Shown here: positions 35,746 through 48,990 of the stretch, in pieces
Numbering within the stretch: the first letter of the stretch is position 1
Layout of the letters: each line of letters begins with the position of its first letter
Assembly: GCF_950295315.1 (NCBI RefSeq)
Contig: NW_026647238.1
Coordinates: 1 to 64,000, forward strand
Length of the DNA: 64,000 nt
From: Erinaceus europaeus
Lineage: Eukaryota; Chordata; Mammalia; Eulipotyphla; Erinaceidae
Direction: 5' to 3'
Position numbers and translations under genes: made by a program
The notes under the pieces: model-generated
Databases searched by the model: none
Told to the model about the DNA's origin: nothing
What the model saw: the letters and a program-made list of their open reading frames with translations, nothing else

Positions 35746-36004
35746 TTCAGTCATCCAGTTTGGATTCTTTATGTTTCATTTTCTGTCTTACAAAAAAATT
35801 ACATTTTGAAATATGGTATCTAACAGGAGAGTGGGAAACAAACTGGGAGCTCAGGCTACACATGAGAACAACCAACCAAAACATTGCATACATACAGATA
35901 CAGAACACATTGCATCTCTGGCAAAACAATACACTGAAAGGTTTTAAAGATTATTGTTAAATTTTACAACAATTTTAACCTATTTGACATGTATAGAAAA
36001 CGAT

Positions 36005-36235
36005 TGGGGGGGGCAGAATGTAGTGCACGTGGTTAAGCGCACACATTACAGTGCACGAGGACTCGGGTTCAAGCCCCTGCTCCCAACCTGCAAGAGGGAA
36101 GGTTCACTAATGGAGAAGCAGGGCTGCAGGTGTCTCTCTGTCTCGCTCACTCACTGTCTTCCCCTCCCCTTTCAATTTCTCTCTGTCTCTCTATCCAGTA
36201 ATAAATAAAACTAAAAAAAAAAAAACACTTTAAGA
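36005..36235 (+). repeat. ERI-like SINE (older subfamily)
   Basis: gcagaatgtagtgcacgtgg head to ataaataaaactaaaaaaaa tail. Confidence 0.85.
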
Positions 36236-37786
36236 AAGAATATTGTGATTGATTTTTAAAGCAAAATTCTTTCTAGATGTTCTAGGGTACAAAAAACATA
36301 TATATAATAACAAAAGGTGACACATTTGAAAAAGGAAAGGTATTTGAGTTCTAATAATGAAAAAGAATGACATAAAAAAAAGCTATAGGAAGGATGTAGG
36401 TATAGTATAATGGATAATTTTCCACAAAATAAAGTAATTGATTTGTTGTTCAAAGATTAAAATATTGCTTTATCAAGGACTGTTACAGACATAAAGCTAT
36501 TAAAAGTAATACACTATAATGTTAAAAAAAAAGAGGACATTGTATGCCAAAAATGTAATTTTATTCCCTAAAGTGGCTGGTCTACATTTAGATGTGAAAG
36601 AATATTCATGTTTATCAAACTTGTAACACTGAAGAATTTAAAAGTAATCTGTTACTGCATGCATATTTTAAGCCTGGGTTATATGGAGGTCAAACATGCA
36701 TGAATGTGCCTTGGCAGTTATTCCTGGAAGTTATATGATTCTCTACTTTTAATGAAATTTTTTTTTATCATGAATCGTGCTTATTATTAAACCCAGAGTT
36801 TCTTAAGAAAGACATAAACTGTAAGATTAAGAACTAACGAATATGTTATCATTAATAACAGCATTGTATTTGTAGATCTAGCTAATAAAGCTATTCAACT
36901 CTAAAAAAAAAAGCCCTTGGTTCACCATTTGTAGATGGTTGTACACTGTGATATTATATACTTCTAACTTGCTATAACACTAGATCTTAATTGCTCTCAC
37001 TATAAAAAGTTTAATAAAATGATAATTATCATGTGTTCTGATAAAGGTGTTAGCTAATCCTATAGTAGTAGGGAGAATTAATTTACACTAAAAGAATTAT
37101 TTCTGATTCAATTTTTTTCTATTTAATATACTCTTCCTTAATTATTCATTGTTTTGTCTTTCACCTAATAACGAATCATCAAAAACTTCAAATTGCATTG
37201 AAGAAAAATGGGTGATACTGGATTCTGTTTGATTATTTACTTATGCCTGGCATAATTCCTTGATTTCAGATATTCACATATCTATTAGTGAATCTTTCAA
37301 AAGGCCCTAACTTAAGCTGATTTAGTCACTGGAAGAATTTTATTCATCATTAATATTGCCAGACATAGCAGGAAATTTTCTGGCTCACTAGTTTGAAAGA
37401 TGTTATGTCTTTAGGAGTGTCTTGATTAATAAAATAAGGGAAAGAAGTCACATGCCCCTTGGCAAGAAGTGACAGTCTTTCTTCAGAAATGACAACGTTT
37501 TTACCACATGAATTACTCAGGTTCATTTTTCCCCCGTTACAATGATGACTCTTAAATACTAATTGAACTTTTCATAACTATCCAGGATCAGGATTTAGTA
37601 GTATACAAATGTTGATGTATTATTCCCTACAGTAAAAGAATCACTTTTAGTCTAAAATACTAAAATTCCAATATGCTCAGTATTGTATTCTGTAGAAGAT
37701 ACTAAGTGATCATCATATAAGCCTTTAAGAAATATATCAAAATGAGACTCAAAATAATAATTATACCAATGATTATACAATACAGA

Positions 37787-37804
37787 TTGTGTGTGTGTGT
37801 GTGT

Positions 37805-37844
<40 letters not shown>

Positions 37845-37855
37845 TGTGTGTGTGC
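37787..37855. repeat. (GT)n microsatellite
   Basis: Long TG repeat with two single interruptions. Confidence 0.97.
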
Positions 37856-37894
37856 ACTTTAGAAAGAGAGACAGTTGGGTATGTGTGTAAATTA

Positions 37895-38175
37895 TTTACT
37901 TTTTTATTTGAGGATTGAATCTGGGAAATCTGGTATCTCAGACATGGAACTCTTTTTACATAACCATTGCTATCTCCCCCACCCATTTTCAAAACATGTA
38001 GTTATTTATATATTGGATAGAGTTAGAAATTGAGAAGAAAGGGAGAGATAAAGAGTAAGAGAAACACCTGCAGCATTGCTTCACAGCTCATTCCCCCTGC
38101 AAGTGGTGGCTGGGGGCTTGAAGTTGGGTCCTTGCCCATTGTATTATGTGCACTCAATGGCTATGCTACAAGGCT
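37895..38175 (-). repeat. Two adjacent old SINE fragments
   Basis: 37895-37985 resembles the second family in reverse; 38007-38175 is an ERI-like SINE in reverse (aacacctgcagcattgcttc to ggctatgctacaaggctc). Confidence 0.65.
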
Positions 38176-38499
38176 CTTATTTTCTTCTAATGATAAGTAA
38201 AGATTTTTTTTTTTCCTTGGGAGACCAGAAGCCCAGTACTGGTTTACAATTTTCAGGTTCATGCTTTAATCAGGAACATTCCATTCTCTTTCTAAAACCA
38301 TCTCAGTTGCACAGACAAGTGGAGATGAATCAGATTATACAGAACCCATGGAAAAGCTTAGATGGCTACGTTGCTAGGAGTCAACCACATTTGGAACATA
38401 TATTCCTGTAGCACTGATCAACTTTAAAAAATAAAAATAAAAAAGGGCCCTAATACATTGCTACAGTGTCTACTATGTTCTAAAATCTTGGATTTATTT

Positions 38500-38635
38500 T
38501 TCAAAACATATTTATTAATTAATGAAAGAGAAAGAAGAAAAGCATTATCTGGTACATGTGGCACAATGGCTCAAACTCACTACCTCATGCTTGTATAAAG
38601 TCCAGTTACTCTACTGTTGCGTCAGTTCCCAAGTC
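38500..38635 (-). repeat. Old SINE remnant
   Basis: gaaagagaaagaagaaaagc, then ctcactacctcatgcttgta; poorly preserved. Confidence 0.4.
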
Positions 38636-39998
38636 ACATAAAACCTCAATATTTTTATTTCACCTGCTCTCTAATTTTAGTCCTGTATGAAATTCCAAAA
38701 GGCTGACTTTTCTGTAAAAACCATACTCTACACAGGTCAATATTTCCACTTCCATATTCTTTCCCACAACAAGTATTTTCACTTCCTCATGAAATACAAT
38801 TTCATTTGCACATCTACTGGTTGATAGGGCTTTCCTCACTTTTAATCAATATTAGAATTCAAACTTTTAAAGCCTCAACTGAAGTCAAATCATTTTCTGT
38901 CCTTAACCCAATTGAGAAGAATAAAGATATTGGTAGTTACATTTTTGTTACAAATTTCACTCACCTGATAGTATTATATTGTAATATTTATAGCTACCGT
39001 GAATAAGAAAAATTGTTTCATGTTTATGACTAACACTTAGTTTTCATTTGTTTCTAAGACAACTCCAAGTAGATTTTCTTCAAAATCTATGCTTTCATAG
39101 ACTGTATTCCTATATACTGTTAAGGATTTTGGGTTATTTATCAATGGTAAAACAGCACAATTTCCTATCTACCGTTGTATGACACTATATGTTTGAATAC
39201 ACTTTCATTCAGTAGGCTTTTCTAAAGGCGAAAAGAAAACAAAAATCTGCTCAAATATGTTAGCTCAGAATAAAATGTTGTTACTGTATAAATGTCACCA
39301 TGATTCCATTTAAACATTCTTTTTTCTGTTAGTTAAGTTAGCCAAACACATGAGTCACCAGATATTTTTTCTCTTCAATGACACATAAGTCAACAAATAC
39401 TTTTTTCTCTTCAATGAAAAACAAGTATCCTTAACTATATGACAAAACTCAGAGCTGAATTATACTAATATGTACATATAACATATATAAAGAATAATGA
39501 AGGCAATTTAACTTGCTGACTTGTTTTAAGTATCTTCTAATAATTGTCAATCAAAAATAACATTGACATCTGTGACATTAGTATATTGTAATAGTTATGG
39601 TCTTTATGAATAAGAAAACTGACGTAATTCGTTAGCAATAAAGGACATTATGAATATGATTAACAAATTAGTGCCTTTGTCAATATAAGTAATTATGAAT
39701 TAATAACTATAAGGACTGTAAATTGAAGTAATAAAAAGAAATATGTTGACAAGAATTTTCAGTATATTAAACTTAACAAAGCTGACATCTGAACAAAATA
39801 AAATTGTTTTCTTTCTTATTGCTATAACATCACCTCTGTCAATGGTACAATAAATTAAAGTTTATATTTCACAGATAAATGGAAGTTTGAGCTTTTAATA
39901 ATCCTTTGTATTCATAGTAGATTTAGCTATTTCCATCAATTTTCTTCTCATACATAAAATGTCTTTGAAAAAAAATGAAATCTTTAGAAACAGTCAGC

Positions 39999-40004
39999 TT
40001 ACCT
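39999..40004 (-). promoter_or_regulatory. ST8SIA4: Intron-retention stop for short ST8SIA4 isoform (Arg168-TAA)
   Basis: The exon 3 donor AG|gtaa reads as AGG TAA when unspliced, giving Arg168 and stop. I recall a human 168-residue isoform 2 ending at this point. The first AATAAA on the minus strand downstream of this stop is at 38654-38659, about 1.3 kb away. Confidence 0.6.
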
Positions 40005-40260
40005 TATGACGAAATTGTGACTATCGATCTCTTTTCCACATTCACTATCTAGCAGAATTCCAGAATTTCCAACAACTGCACAGGTCTTAAACCTGCGATT
40101 TTTCATAGGAGAAACTTCAGGTAGGAGGCTATGCAGATCTTGAGAAATATTTAGCGTTCGGCGCCTGTCCAGTACATAGTGAATAATATCACCAGGCTTA
40201 AAGCTGCTTTTCACTACGGAAACATCTCGTTCTGCATCTAGGAAACGAAGAATGTTCTTC
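40003..40260 (-). CDS. ST8SIA4: ST8SIA4 coding exon 3 (polybasic region and first half of sialylmotif L)
   Basis: 258 bp: one base completing Arg82, 85 codons (residues 83-167) and two bases of Arg168. The acceptor is tatatag and the donor AG|gtaagctg. It carries the rest of the polybasic region (lysines and arginines up to about residue 105, plus DRRR at 113-116), the sequon Asn119 (NIS), and the N-terminal half of sialylmotif L, which binds CMP-sialic acid ([10 protein letters not shown] at 143-152). Cys142 and Cys156 correspond to the two disulfide cysteines I recall whose partners lie in the final exon outside this window. Reading past the donor gives Arg168 and an immediate TAA at 39999-40001, so a transcript retaining this intron encodes a 168-residue short form. 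Confidence 0.98.
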
Positions 40261-40573
40261 CTATATATGAAACATAAGTAAAGATCTCCATTAATGACAA
40301 TAACTGGTCATGTCATTTACAAAATAACATATGAGAAAATGTAAATGAGTAAACCACTTAGTTGTCTTATATTGTCATTAGTGATTAAAACAAGATTAAG
40401 ACATTAAGTGAATATTTGAGGAAATATACTTTAGAATTCTTTGAAACAAAATAAAAATTACTTGCATATGGTTTCTCTCTTTGATTTCTTTTTCTTCCTA
40501 CTGTATTTTTATCTGACAGGACAGAGAGAAATTGAGAGCAAGGTAGGGGGGAAGGGAGAAGATAAGGTACCTG

Positions 40574-40795
40574 GGGGCCATGAGGTGGCATACCTGGTTA
40601 AGCACACACACACTTAACAGTGTGCAAGGACCTGGGTTGAAGCCCCTGACTCCTTACCTACAGGTGGAAAACTTCACAAGTGGTGAAGTAGAGGTGCACA
40701 TATCTCTCTGTCTTTCTCCTTTCTCTTCCCCTGTCAATTTCTACGTCTCTATCCAATAATAAATAAAAATTTTAAAATAAAAAAAATTAAAGAGA
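40574..40795 (+). repeat. ERI-like SINE nested in an older reverse SINE
   Basis: gggggccatgaggtggcata head to aataataaataaaaatttta tail; the host SINE flanks it at 40490-40573 and 40796-40915. Confidence 0.85.
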
Positions 40796-41324
40796 AAGTT
40801 CAAGATAGACACATTCAGCCCTGCCTCACCACTCATAAAGGGTCTTCTCTGCAGGGATGGAGTGGGGGCTTTAACTTGGATCTTTGTGCATGGTGACACA
40901 TGTACATAATGGTTTCTCCATAATTCTCCATGATATAACATCTATCAGATCTGTTGGAGTTGGAGTTAAAAAGAGCTGTTGGAGTTAAAAAGAGCTTCCA
41001 ACTATCAACTTACATAAAAATGTATTTATTAAGCAAAATCAAATTTCCATTATGACATTCATTAATTTTGATAGTATCGATTTTATCTAATGTGGTTTGC
41101 ATAAAGTAAATAGAGACAACTTGTTTTGAATTATTCCTTTGTTAACTCAGACCCAAGCACAGCTGTGTTTAAATGTGTAAGCTCATTTTCTTAAATAAGA
41201 CATGGGTACCACATACATGACCGCCTATGACAAAATAAAGCAAAACTAACAAAAAAATTCCCAACCTATTTGATCCAGTGTATTAAGATTTCTTTTATGG
41301 TACCTTATATTATTCTTATTACTA

Positions 41325-41575
41325 TTTTACTATTACTATTTATTACTATTACTATTACTACTATTACTATTACATCCAAGGTTATCACTGGGGCTGGGTT
41401 CCTGCACTACGAATCCACTGCTCCTGGTGGCCATTTTTTTTCCCATTTTTATTGGACAGGACAGAGAAATTGATAGAGTAGGGGAAGCAAGGGGAGAAAA
41501 AAACCTGCAGACCTGCTTCACAGCTTATGAAGTGACCTCCCCCCCCCCGCAGGTAGAGAGCCAGGGGATCACCCT
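41325..41575 (-). repeat. ERI-like SINE, long form, with trinucleotide-repeat tail
   Basis: TTA/CTA repeats, ggttatcactggggctgggt extension, C run at 41540-41549; head missing. Confidence 0.82.
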
Positions 41576-43694
41576 CCCCCCTAAAATATATATTTATATG
41601 TATATTGCATATGACATATACTCATATACTATATATTATGTTTATATTATATGCATTATATTTGGGGGGGAAGGTAAGTCTTTTAGCAAACCATTGGGAA
41701 GGAAAAATTCAGGCATCAAATAGTGATGTTGAGAGATGAGATGGAAAATACTGCTTCTGACATTGGCCTGTAATGTAAACTACTAGACAGTCTAGCAATT
41801 GGAACCTCACAAATGCTTCTAGTACCGCAACTGATGAAAGATCCAGCTGTAAATCTGAGGTATCTCTTCAACAAGAGATGCTTCCTTCCCATCTAACTCT
41901 AATACAAATGACTTAAAAATAGTTGCTCTTAAATTGAGGGAAGAAGGGTATAGACAGAATGATGACAGGAGTGTCAGAAGGCTAAATACTTGTACTCAAG
42001 AAATCTTTGGGCAGTATTATTTATACCCAGAACTAACTAGTCAGAAACAGCAGACTAGTAAGTTCATGAGAAAAGGATATTAAAACAATTGTGAATCTCA
42101 TCTAACTAAATACACACTCACTTGATCCTAAAGCTACTGAACATATGTCATCTAGAAACAATCTGTGAAAGACCTATGAATTGAAAGTTAGATATTATTT
42201 ACAGAGATGATCTTATTACAAGCTTGTATTTACAGAGTGCTAACATTATAACATTTAAGACATGACATCCACACTTTTCCTCTACTGGTATGATTGTTAA
42301 AACTCTAACACAATCATAAATCTTATTACTGAACAGAAAATCTGACCTACTTCTGTCATCACACAACAAGAGTAATTCTACAAATCACACATATAAACTA
42401 GAATGATGACTAACAAAAAAGAGAGAAAGAAAGAACAGAACAGAAAAGAACTAGCTCAAATGTACCATTCCGGTTTGCTTCCAAGAGGTTCAAGTGATCT
42501 ACTTAGAAAAGTTACACATTTTACTCTACAAATTTCACATCTATTTTCAGGTGCATAATAAAGCACAGATATTGTTTAGATAACCCTGTATAAACAAAGA
42601 CGTTCCATGTGAATACTCTAAGATACCATAAGTAGTTCATCATAATGAAGTAAAGATCACCTAATACCCAATAAACGTAGAAACTAGCACATGAATTGAG
42701 AATTAAGAAGTCTCTCATTATTTAAGTACACATGATTTGTGTGTGTGCAGGGTGGGGGTTGGGCAGGTCATCACTGGGCTTCACCACTCCAGATCAACTT
42801 TCTTAGACATAGAGAAAAGCACCACACAGCTTTTTTCAGTGTGGTCAGTGCTAGCCAAGAACCCAATTGACAAAGCAGGCACACTATCCAAGCCCAGCAC
42901 ATATGCATCTTTACAAAATTTAACAAATAGCATCAAAAGCAGGAATCCATATGAACTCCAGTACATTCTTCAAAATTATCACTTAGAGAGAGAAAAAAAA
43001 AAAGGCAATGCTTGACACCTGTATTTCAACAACAGGAAAATTCATTTCTTGTGCGGATATGGTCAAATTCTCATATTAGATGGTATTATCATTTACCTTT
43101 GACAATAATCATTTAAAGGCTTTTTTAATAGATATTTCAAGATATCACTCACAAGCGGCAACATGTTTGTAAGCTTAAAGATTAGATTGGAGGTTCAGAT
43201 TTGTATGAAGATGCTAGCTTGGAAATTCAAAAAGGGAAAACCCCTTTACTCATGAAAAAAAAAAAAAGAACACTTACATGCTTGTTGGCTGAGTACAGAG
43301 GGACTTTCCCACAGCAAAACCTTTACTACATTATAGAAAACTGGCAGCAAAAATATTTTGAAACATGTCTTTAGATTCCCAATATGACAACTAATTAATT
43401 GCTAAGGAAGACAGATGTTAAAAACTAGGCTATAAGAGGTCAGCAAAGTTTTGACATATAATGTATTGTCTAACACATGAAATACAATAATACTTAAGAG
43501 ATAACACCGTCACATGTGTTCTGTCAATGCTGTGTTACATATATAGCAACAGTAGGTTTTTTTTTTAATGGCAATAGTAAAAAATAAGAAATGTTTCCCA
43601 AAACAGACAACACCAGTTTTGCAAATCAGTAAAAACTGAAAATAGAATTTTTGTAGGCAAAATTAAGCACCACCAGTTTCCTTAGTGTATTTTT

Positions 43695-43945
43695 TAAAAA
43701 TTATTTTATTTGGGGCCAGGTTTATTGCTGGGGGCTCCCTGTGAATCCACCATTCCTGGTGGCCATCTTTTCCTTTTTTTTCTTTCTAGTTTTGTTTGAC
43801 AGGACAGAGAGAAGTTGTGGGGAAGGGGAAAGTTACACACAGATAAAGATAGAGAGTTGCAGACCTATATGACCACTTATGAAGCTTCCCCTTTGCAGGT
43901 GGGTAGCAGAGGCTGACCCCAGTTCCTTACACATATGTTCTTATT
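43695..43945 (-). repeat. Old ERI-like SINE, long form
   Basis: tttattgctgggggctccct extension, gaccacttatgaagcttccc middle; head degraded. Confidence 0.75.
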
Positions 43946-44747
43946 CAAATATGTTAATTCCCAGTCGCCTGCAGGCTTTAAAACTAAAGTTGGGGAAAGA
44001 GAGAAAAGCTAAAATGATTTCGGTGTACCCACTCTCTAATAGCGAACAACACTCACACAGAATGCATCCACATAGGCTTATGGTATAAGAAGCAAAAAAG
44101 GCTGAAACTAATTACTATGAGTGAATAATATTGTGAGCTTAAATGCTTAAAAAAAACTGTAAGGAAAGGTTAGGCTATTTTTTTCCTTCTTTGTTGGTTT
44201 TTAAGCTTTGTTAGATTATAAGTAGTATGAGCTATTAAATGTTCAGTGGGTTTTGCTAAGCCTAGTTCAGAGTTTAGATCTATGACATAAAAATATAGAG
44301 GGAAACTAGTGTTTAAAGATAACTAACAAAATGACATTGGAAACTGGAAATATTCCTTACTTACATTAAGCTGAAGTAACTCTATGTCACCAAAGAGAAT
44401 ATATGTGCTTTTGCTCAGTAAATAATTGATATAGATGAAAGTGAAATTACTTCAGAAACAGGGAAAATAAAACACATTTTAACTTCTGGGCTCTAAATAA
44501 TTTTTTTTTAAAGGCTGATATTTAATATGCAGGTTTTACCAGTGCAACTTTTCCTTAATATGTTTCAGTTTACTACTAGATTTTTAAAGGGATTAGTATT
44601 TTCTGTTTGTAACTTAACTTTAAAAAAGAATAATAGCAAACTAACAAAAGTCTCCTATAAAACTTTAATGGTCTTTTTATCAGCATAGCATTGCTTTAGA
44701 AATCTCATTTAGATCAGTAAAGAACTAAATTCAGAAAAGAGCTTTAT

Positions 44748-45923
44748 TTCCTTCTAGCTCTGTCCAAGATGGGTCAGAGAAGGTGGGTTCATTGTTCTTG
44801 ATAGCTGCATAGTATTCCATTGTGTATATATACCACAGCTTTCTCATCCACTCATCTGTTGTTGGGCATCTGGGTTGTTTCCAGGTTTTAGCTATTATGA
44901 ATTGTGCTGCTATGAACATAGGAGTACACACCTCTTTTTGGTTGGGTGTTATGGAGTCCTTGGGGTATAACCCCAGAAGAGGAATTACTGGATCATATGG
45001 AAGGTCCATGTCTAACCTTCTGAGAGTTTTCCAGACTGCTCTCCACAGAGGCTGTACCAATTTACATTCCCACCAGCAATGTAAAAGGAACCCTTGCATA
45101 GGGCCCACTTTCCCGTATGCGTCTCCCAATCCATACTAAATAATATTGCATCCGCCGATCACAACCTAACCAACGCAAAAATTGCCACCTCAACATGCTT
45201 CACCTCAGACTGTGTCCAGAGACTTCACGTGTAGAATGACAACCCTTCAGCTTCATTACTCGGGTGAGACCTTTCCTTTTATAGTACACTCTAATTTCAT
45301 CTCAGGTGGTTCACTTTCTAACAAAGTCCCATAACCTAGATATACACCAGTCTTTGTGAGAGAGAGCTTATGTTCACACGTATCCATAAACTACTGCAAA
45401 ATATATACCTGAAAGCAGAAGTACACTAGAGTTTGCAGTGAGTACCTCCCTAACACTTCCTCTCCACTATTCCAAGCTTTGGATCCATGATTGCTCAACA
45501 ATTTGTTTGGCTTCGTATGTTAAACTTTCTTTTCAATCACCAGGTTCCAGATGCCACCAGGATGCTGGCCAGGCTTCCCTGGATTGAAGACCCCACCAAT
45601 GTGTCCTGGAGCTCAGCTTCCCCAGAGACACACCCTACTAGGGAAAGAGAGAGGCAGACTGGGAGTATGGACCGACCAGTCAACGCCCATGTTCAGTGGG
45701 GAAGCAATTACAGAAGCCAGACTTTCTACCTTCTGCAACCCTCAATGACCCTGGGTACATGTTCCCAGAGGGATAGAGAATGGGAAAGCTATCAGGGGAG
45801 GGGGTGGGTTATGGAGATTGGGTGGTGGGAATTGTGTGGAGTTGTACCCCTCCTACCTTATGGTTTTGTTAATTAATCCTTTCTTAAATAAAAAAAAAAA
45901 TTAAAAAAAAGAAAAAAAAGAAA
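44748..45923 (+). mobile_element. Twin-primed (5'-inverted) L1 insertion
   Basis: From 44748 to about 45096 the minus strand encodes the end of L1 ORF2 (CWWECKLVQPLW ... MEYYAAIKNNEPTFSD). From about 45097 to 45923 the plus strand is the L1 3'UTR and A-rich tail, nearly identical to 8037-8844. Both parts sit within one pair of 15-bp TSDs, agaaaagagctttat, at 44733-44747 and 45924-45938. An inverted 5' part joined to a direct 3' part is the signature of twin priming. Confidence 0.92.
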
Positions 45924-46504
45924 AGAAAAGAGCTTTATGATAAATATAACTGAAAGAACCTAAAAATATATTTCACTTTCATTAAAGACTAAAAATCTTA
46001 GTCACAAGAAACAGTTTGTTAGAAAATGTTTGCTTAACTGAAAGGTTGTTTTAGACCGTTGAACTGACAAGAATAGATTCGATACAGAAACTTTTCGACT
46101 AGAACTTATCTTTCAACATCACTCATCACTTCAAAGAGCAGCTGCTGAATATAGGCGAATTAATTTACTGAACACTGTTTTCGCAAGTTAAGTGTTAAAT
46201 ATAGCTAACCTATCACCAGGTGCCACTCTTTCTTCTCTGTGGGTTTCTTGTCAACAAGAGCATACGTGCTATGGCAACTAAAATATAAACTAAATGACGT
46301 TGACTGTTTCAGAAAAATCCAGGAGACTAATCTTACAGTTGGTATTCAAGACAAGTTGAGCAACAAATAAGGTTATACATATTAGGCACCTTGTTTTTGT
46401 AAACTTTTGACCCCAGACCAAAAAAAAAAAAAATCACGGAATCTAATCACTTGTTATTGACAAGGTCTATTAACACATGGTGAAAATAAATAACTTTCCT
46501 TTTG

Positions 46505-46702
46505 TAAAGTACTATTGGATAGAGACAAGGAGAAATTGAGTGAGAGAAGAAGAAGAGAGAGTGTCAGAAACAGAGAAACACCTGCAGCTTTACTTCACCA
46601 CTCATGAAGCTTTCCTCCTGCAGGTGAGAGCCAGGGGCTTCAACCCAGGTCCTTCTCACTGTATAGTATGTGCACTTAACCAGAAGCACTACCACCTGGC
46701 CC
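46505..46702 (-). repeat. Old ERI-like SINE
   Basis: ggatagagacaaggagaaat to cactaccacctggccctcta. Confidence 0.82.
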
Positions 46703-46744
46703 TCTAAATAAGTAATTTTCTAAGGATACACATATGCATTATAA

Positions 46745-47055
46745 ATTTAGTGAGATTTTGTTCTCAAATAACTTTATTGGGGGAAATAATGATTTGCAAG
46801 ACAGTTGTCCCATGAGTATAGTTTCTTATCTTCCTGTTATAGGAAGCACCAGTTGAAGTCCTCCTTTACCACCTTGCACTGAGCCCCCTCCATCCTAACA
46901 GATCCCGCCCCTTTAGAGTCCTTGGCTCTGCTGAAATAGGCCACAGTCTGTGTATTTTTTCCTTTCTTTGTTTAGTAAGTTCCAGCTATGAGTGAAGTCA
47001 TCCAACATCTGTCTGCCTATTTTTCCTTAGCATATAGTGATATCACTTTTAATGA
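46745..47055 (-). mobile_element. L1 3' end fragment, reverse orientation
   Basis: Begins with aactttattgggggaaataa and runs to the ...tatgagtgaagtcatccaac block, the reverse complement of the L1 ORF2 end and adjoining 3'UTR of an older subfamily. Confidence 0.65.
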
Positions 47056-47664
47056 TAAAAATATTCCTGAGCACAGCTTAATCACGTAAAATCAAAAGTG
47101 AGTAGTTGGGATGTTTCAAAAACTTCAAAGCATTTTGAGAGCACTTATAAAATGTGCATAAACATACTTTTAAACTGGAGTAATAACTTCTTCAAAAGCA
47201 CTATAGATTTGTAAGGTAGAAACAGGAATACAATAATCCAAACTATTTTAATGACCACTTTCCAATATGGCTTATGAAAAAAAAAAAACCTAAGCCAACA
47301 ATTAGTTAATTCTATATCCTAAAATTTCTATGATAGAGGTCAGATTACTAATCACTAGTCATTACTGCTACAGGCACTTTCTATCTTTCATGCATTATAG
47401 TAATTGTTTCACAAGTGATTATCTCCTAGTAAGAAAGTAACACCTTTGTTTTAGTCAACAGATGCTTCTTGTTTCACTGTTGACTTCCTCTTCTGTCAAT
47501 ACTCATATCAAAAGAGTGCTCATATTTCATATTGTTTAGTTGTTACAACGGAAAGATGTCACCCTCAATTGTATCCATGTATCACCAACCGTCCTATGAA
47601 CTATATATTGGGTAGTTTTAGATTTACTTGCCTTCATTTGACTGTCTTGAAAATAATGAAAACC

Positions 47665-47823
47665 AATGGCTAGGGGAAGTAGCTTCATAGATAGACTGTA
47701 ACACTTGCATACATAAGACTCTTACTTGGATCCCAAACACTCACATATGCCAAGGTAAAACTGTACTATGGCCTCTTGCTCCTCTCTCCATCTCTCACTT
47801 TTTCATAAAAATAAATATTTAGA
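47665..47823 (+). repeat. Second-family SINE
   Basis: ggctaggggaagtagcttca head to CT-rich end and taaaaataaatatttag. Confidence 0.65.
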
Positions 47824-47934
47824 AATGTTTGTAAAATGAGCAGAACGTTTATCTGTAGATTTATACACATGCTACATAACATATAGATAGAGATGATATG
47901 TATGAGAAAACGTATTAATTAAAGTATTGCCTGT

Positions 47935-48075
47935 GACCTGGAAAGTTTGCCATAGGTAAAGCACCAGACTTGTAGGCATGAGATCCCAAGTTCAATTCCA
48001 GCACTGCTTATGCCAAAGGTATGCTCTGGTGTTCCTATCTCTCTTTCTCTCTCCTTACTTAATAAACAAGTAAAT
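47935..48075 (+). repeat. Second-family SINE
   Basis: gacctggaaagtttgccata, ggcatgagatcccaagttca, gctctggtgttcctatctct. Confidence 0.7.
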
Positions 48076-48359
48076 TAATAGAAATTATGGAAAAAAATAA
48101 TTATTTCAAATTACTTTATTTACTTATCAGACTTTGCTTTATCAAAAATATTAATTAACTTGGGAGATTTATATTAACTAAGTCATGAAATTGTACTTAT
48201 TTACTTAACTTGTTCATTAATTTTCTTTATCTGGCTTGTATAGTCTGTGTAATTAGACACTTTCTTGAAAAAAACAACAACAACACTGAATCTGACAGCC
48301 TCTCAAGGCATTCTTAACAATTAAATATTTAATTTTTAAATTTCTCATGTATTAAGTCC

Positions 48360-48990
48360 ATCCTGACCTACCTAGGCAGGTAACATAGCCAACTTACCCC
48401 CAAAACCTCACCTCTCGAGAGCCCCGCCCCACATACACTATGTAAACTTAACAGACAGATAGGGTATGGATATACTAGCCATAACTATCTCTGTCCAGTA
48501 GAGAAGCGGTTCAGAAGTCAGAACTCCTTCCTTCTACATGCCCAAACAAATTTTGGTCCATACTCTACAAAAGAGAAAATGTTAGAGAAAGATGGTAAGA
48601 AGGCTCTAGAACCCAAATCTACCAGGACTCCAAATGTTTGCGACCAGGAATCTTTATTTTTACCCCATTCCTTAGAAGGAAGAGACTCTGGGAAACACCA
48701 TAGGAAGACAAGCACTGTCTCTCTTATCTGTGAGGGAAGAGAAAAAAAGAAGGACATCCAGAAGTAGGAATAGGTGTTAAGTGTGGCCTAGAAAGGAAGT
48801 GAAGGTAAGGTCATAAAAGTGAATAAAAGGTATATATATACATATATATTCAACCCTTACTTATGACCTTGGGAGGACAATAGCAATTTCCAATGGTAGG
48901 AGATGGGGCACAGAGCTCTGGTGGTTGGAATGATGTTTAATTATACCCTGTATTATCTTATAATTTTGTAAATCCCTGTTAAATCACTAA
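48360..48990 (+). mobile_element. Old L1 3'UTR fragment
   Basis: Diverged relative of the other 3'UTRs: recognisable at the start (cctcacctctcgagagcccc), at the cagactccatactcccag-like centre and at the end (ctctggtggttggaatgatg with terminal AT-rich tail). Confidence 0.65.

Larger units (their letters stand above)
19386..40002 (-). other. ST8SIA4: ST8SIA4 intron 3
   Basis: About 20.6 kb. It contains SINEs, a twin-primed L1, the non-L1 LINE fragment at 33.2 kb and a near-perfect hairpin at 33.65 kb. Stretches with no feature I can name: 19400-20230, 20540-21780, 22030-22570, 23430-24120, 25095-25890, 26590-27260, 27490-28530, 28890-29270, 31030-31500, 32030-32830, 34770-35300, 36240-37780, 38660-39990. 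Confidence 0.9.

Noticed and set aside
44731..45129. Possible coding gene (132-residue minus-strand frame)
   Set aside because: The protein is the C-terminus of L1 ORF2 with 3'UTR sequence fused at its N-terminus by the inversion; a retroelement remnant.
45487..45876. 129-residue plus-strand frame, repeated at 8373-8858
   Set aside because: Both lie in copies of the L1 3'UTR; the similarity reflects repeat copies, not a gene family.
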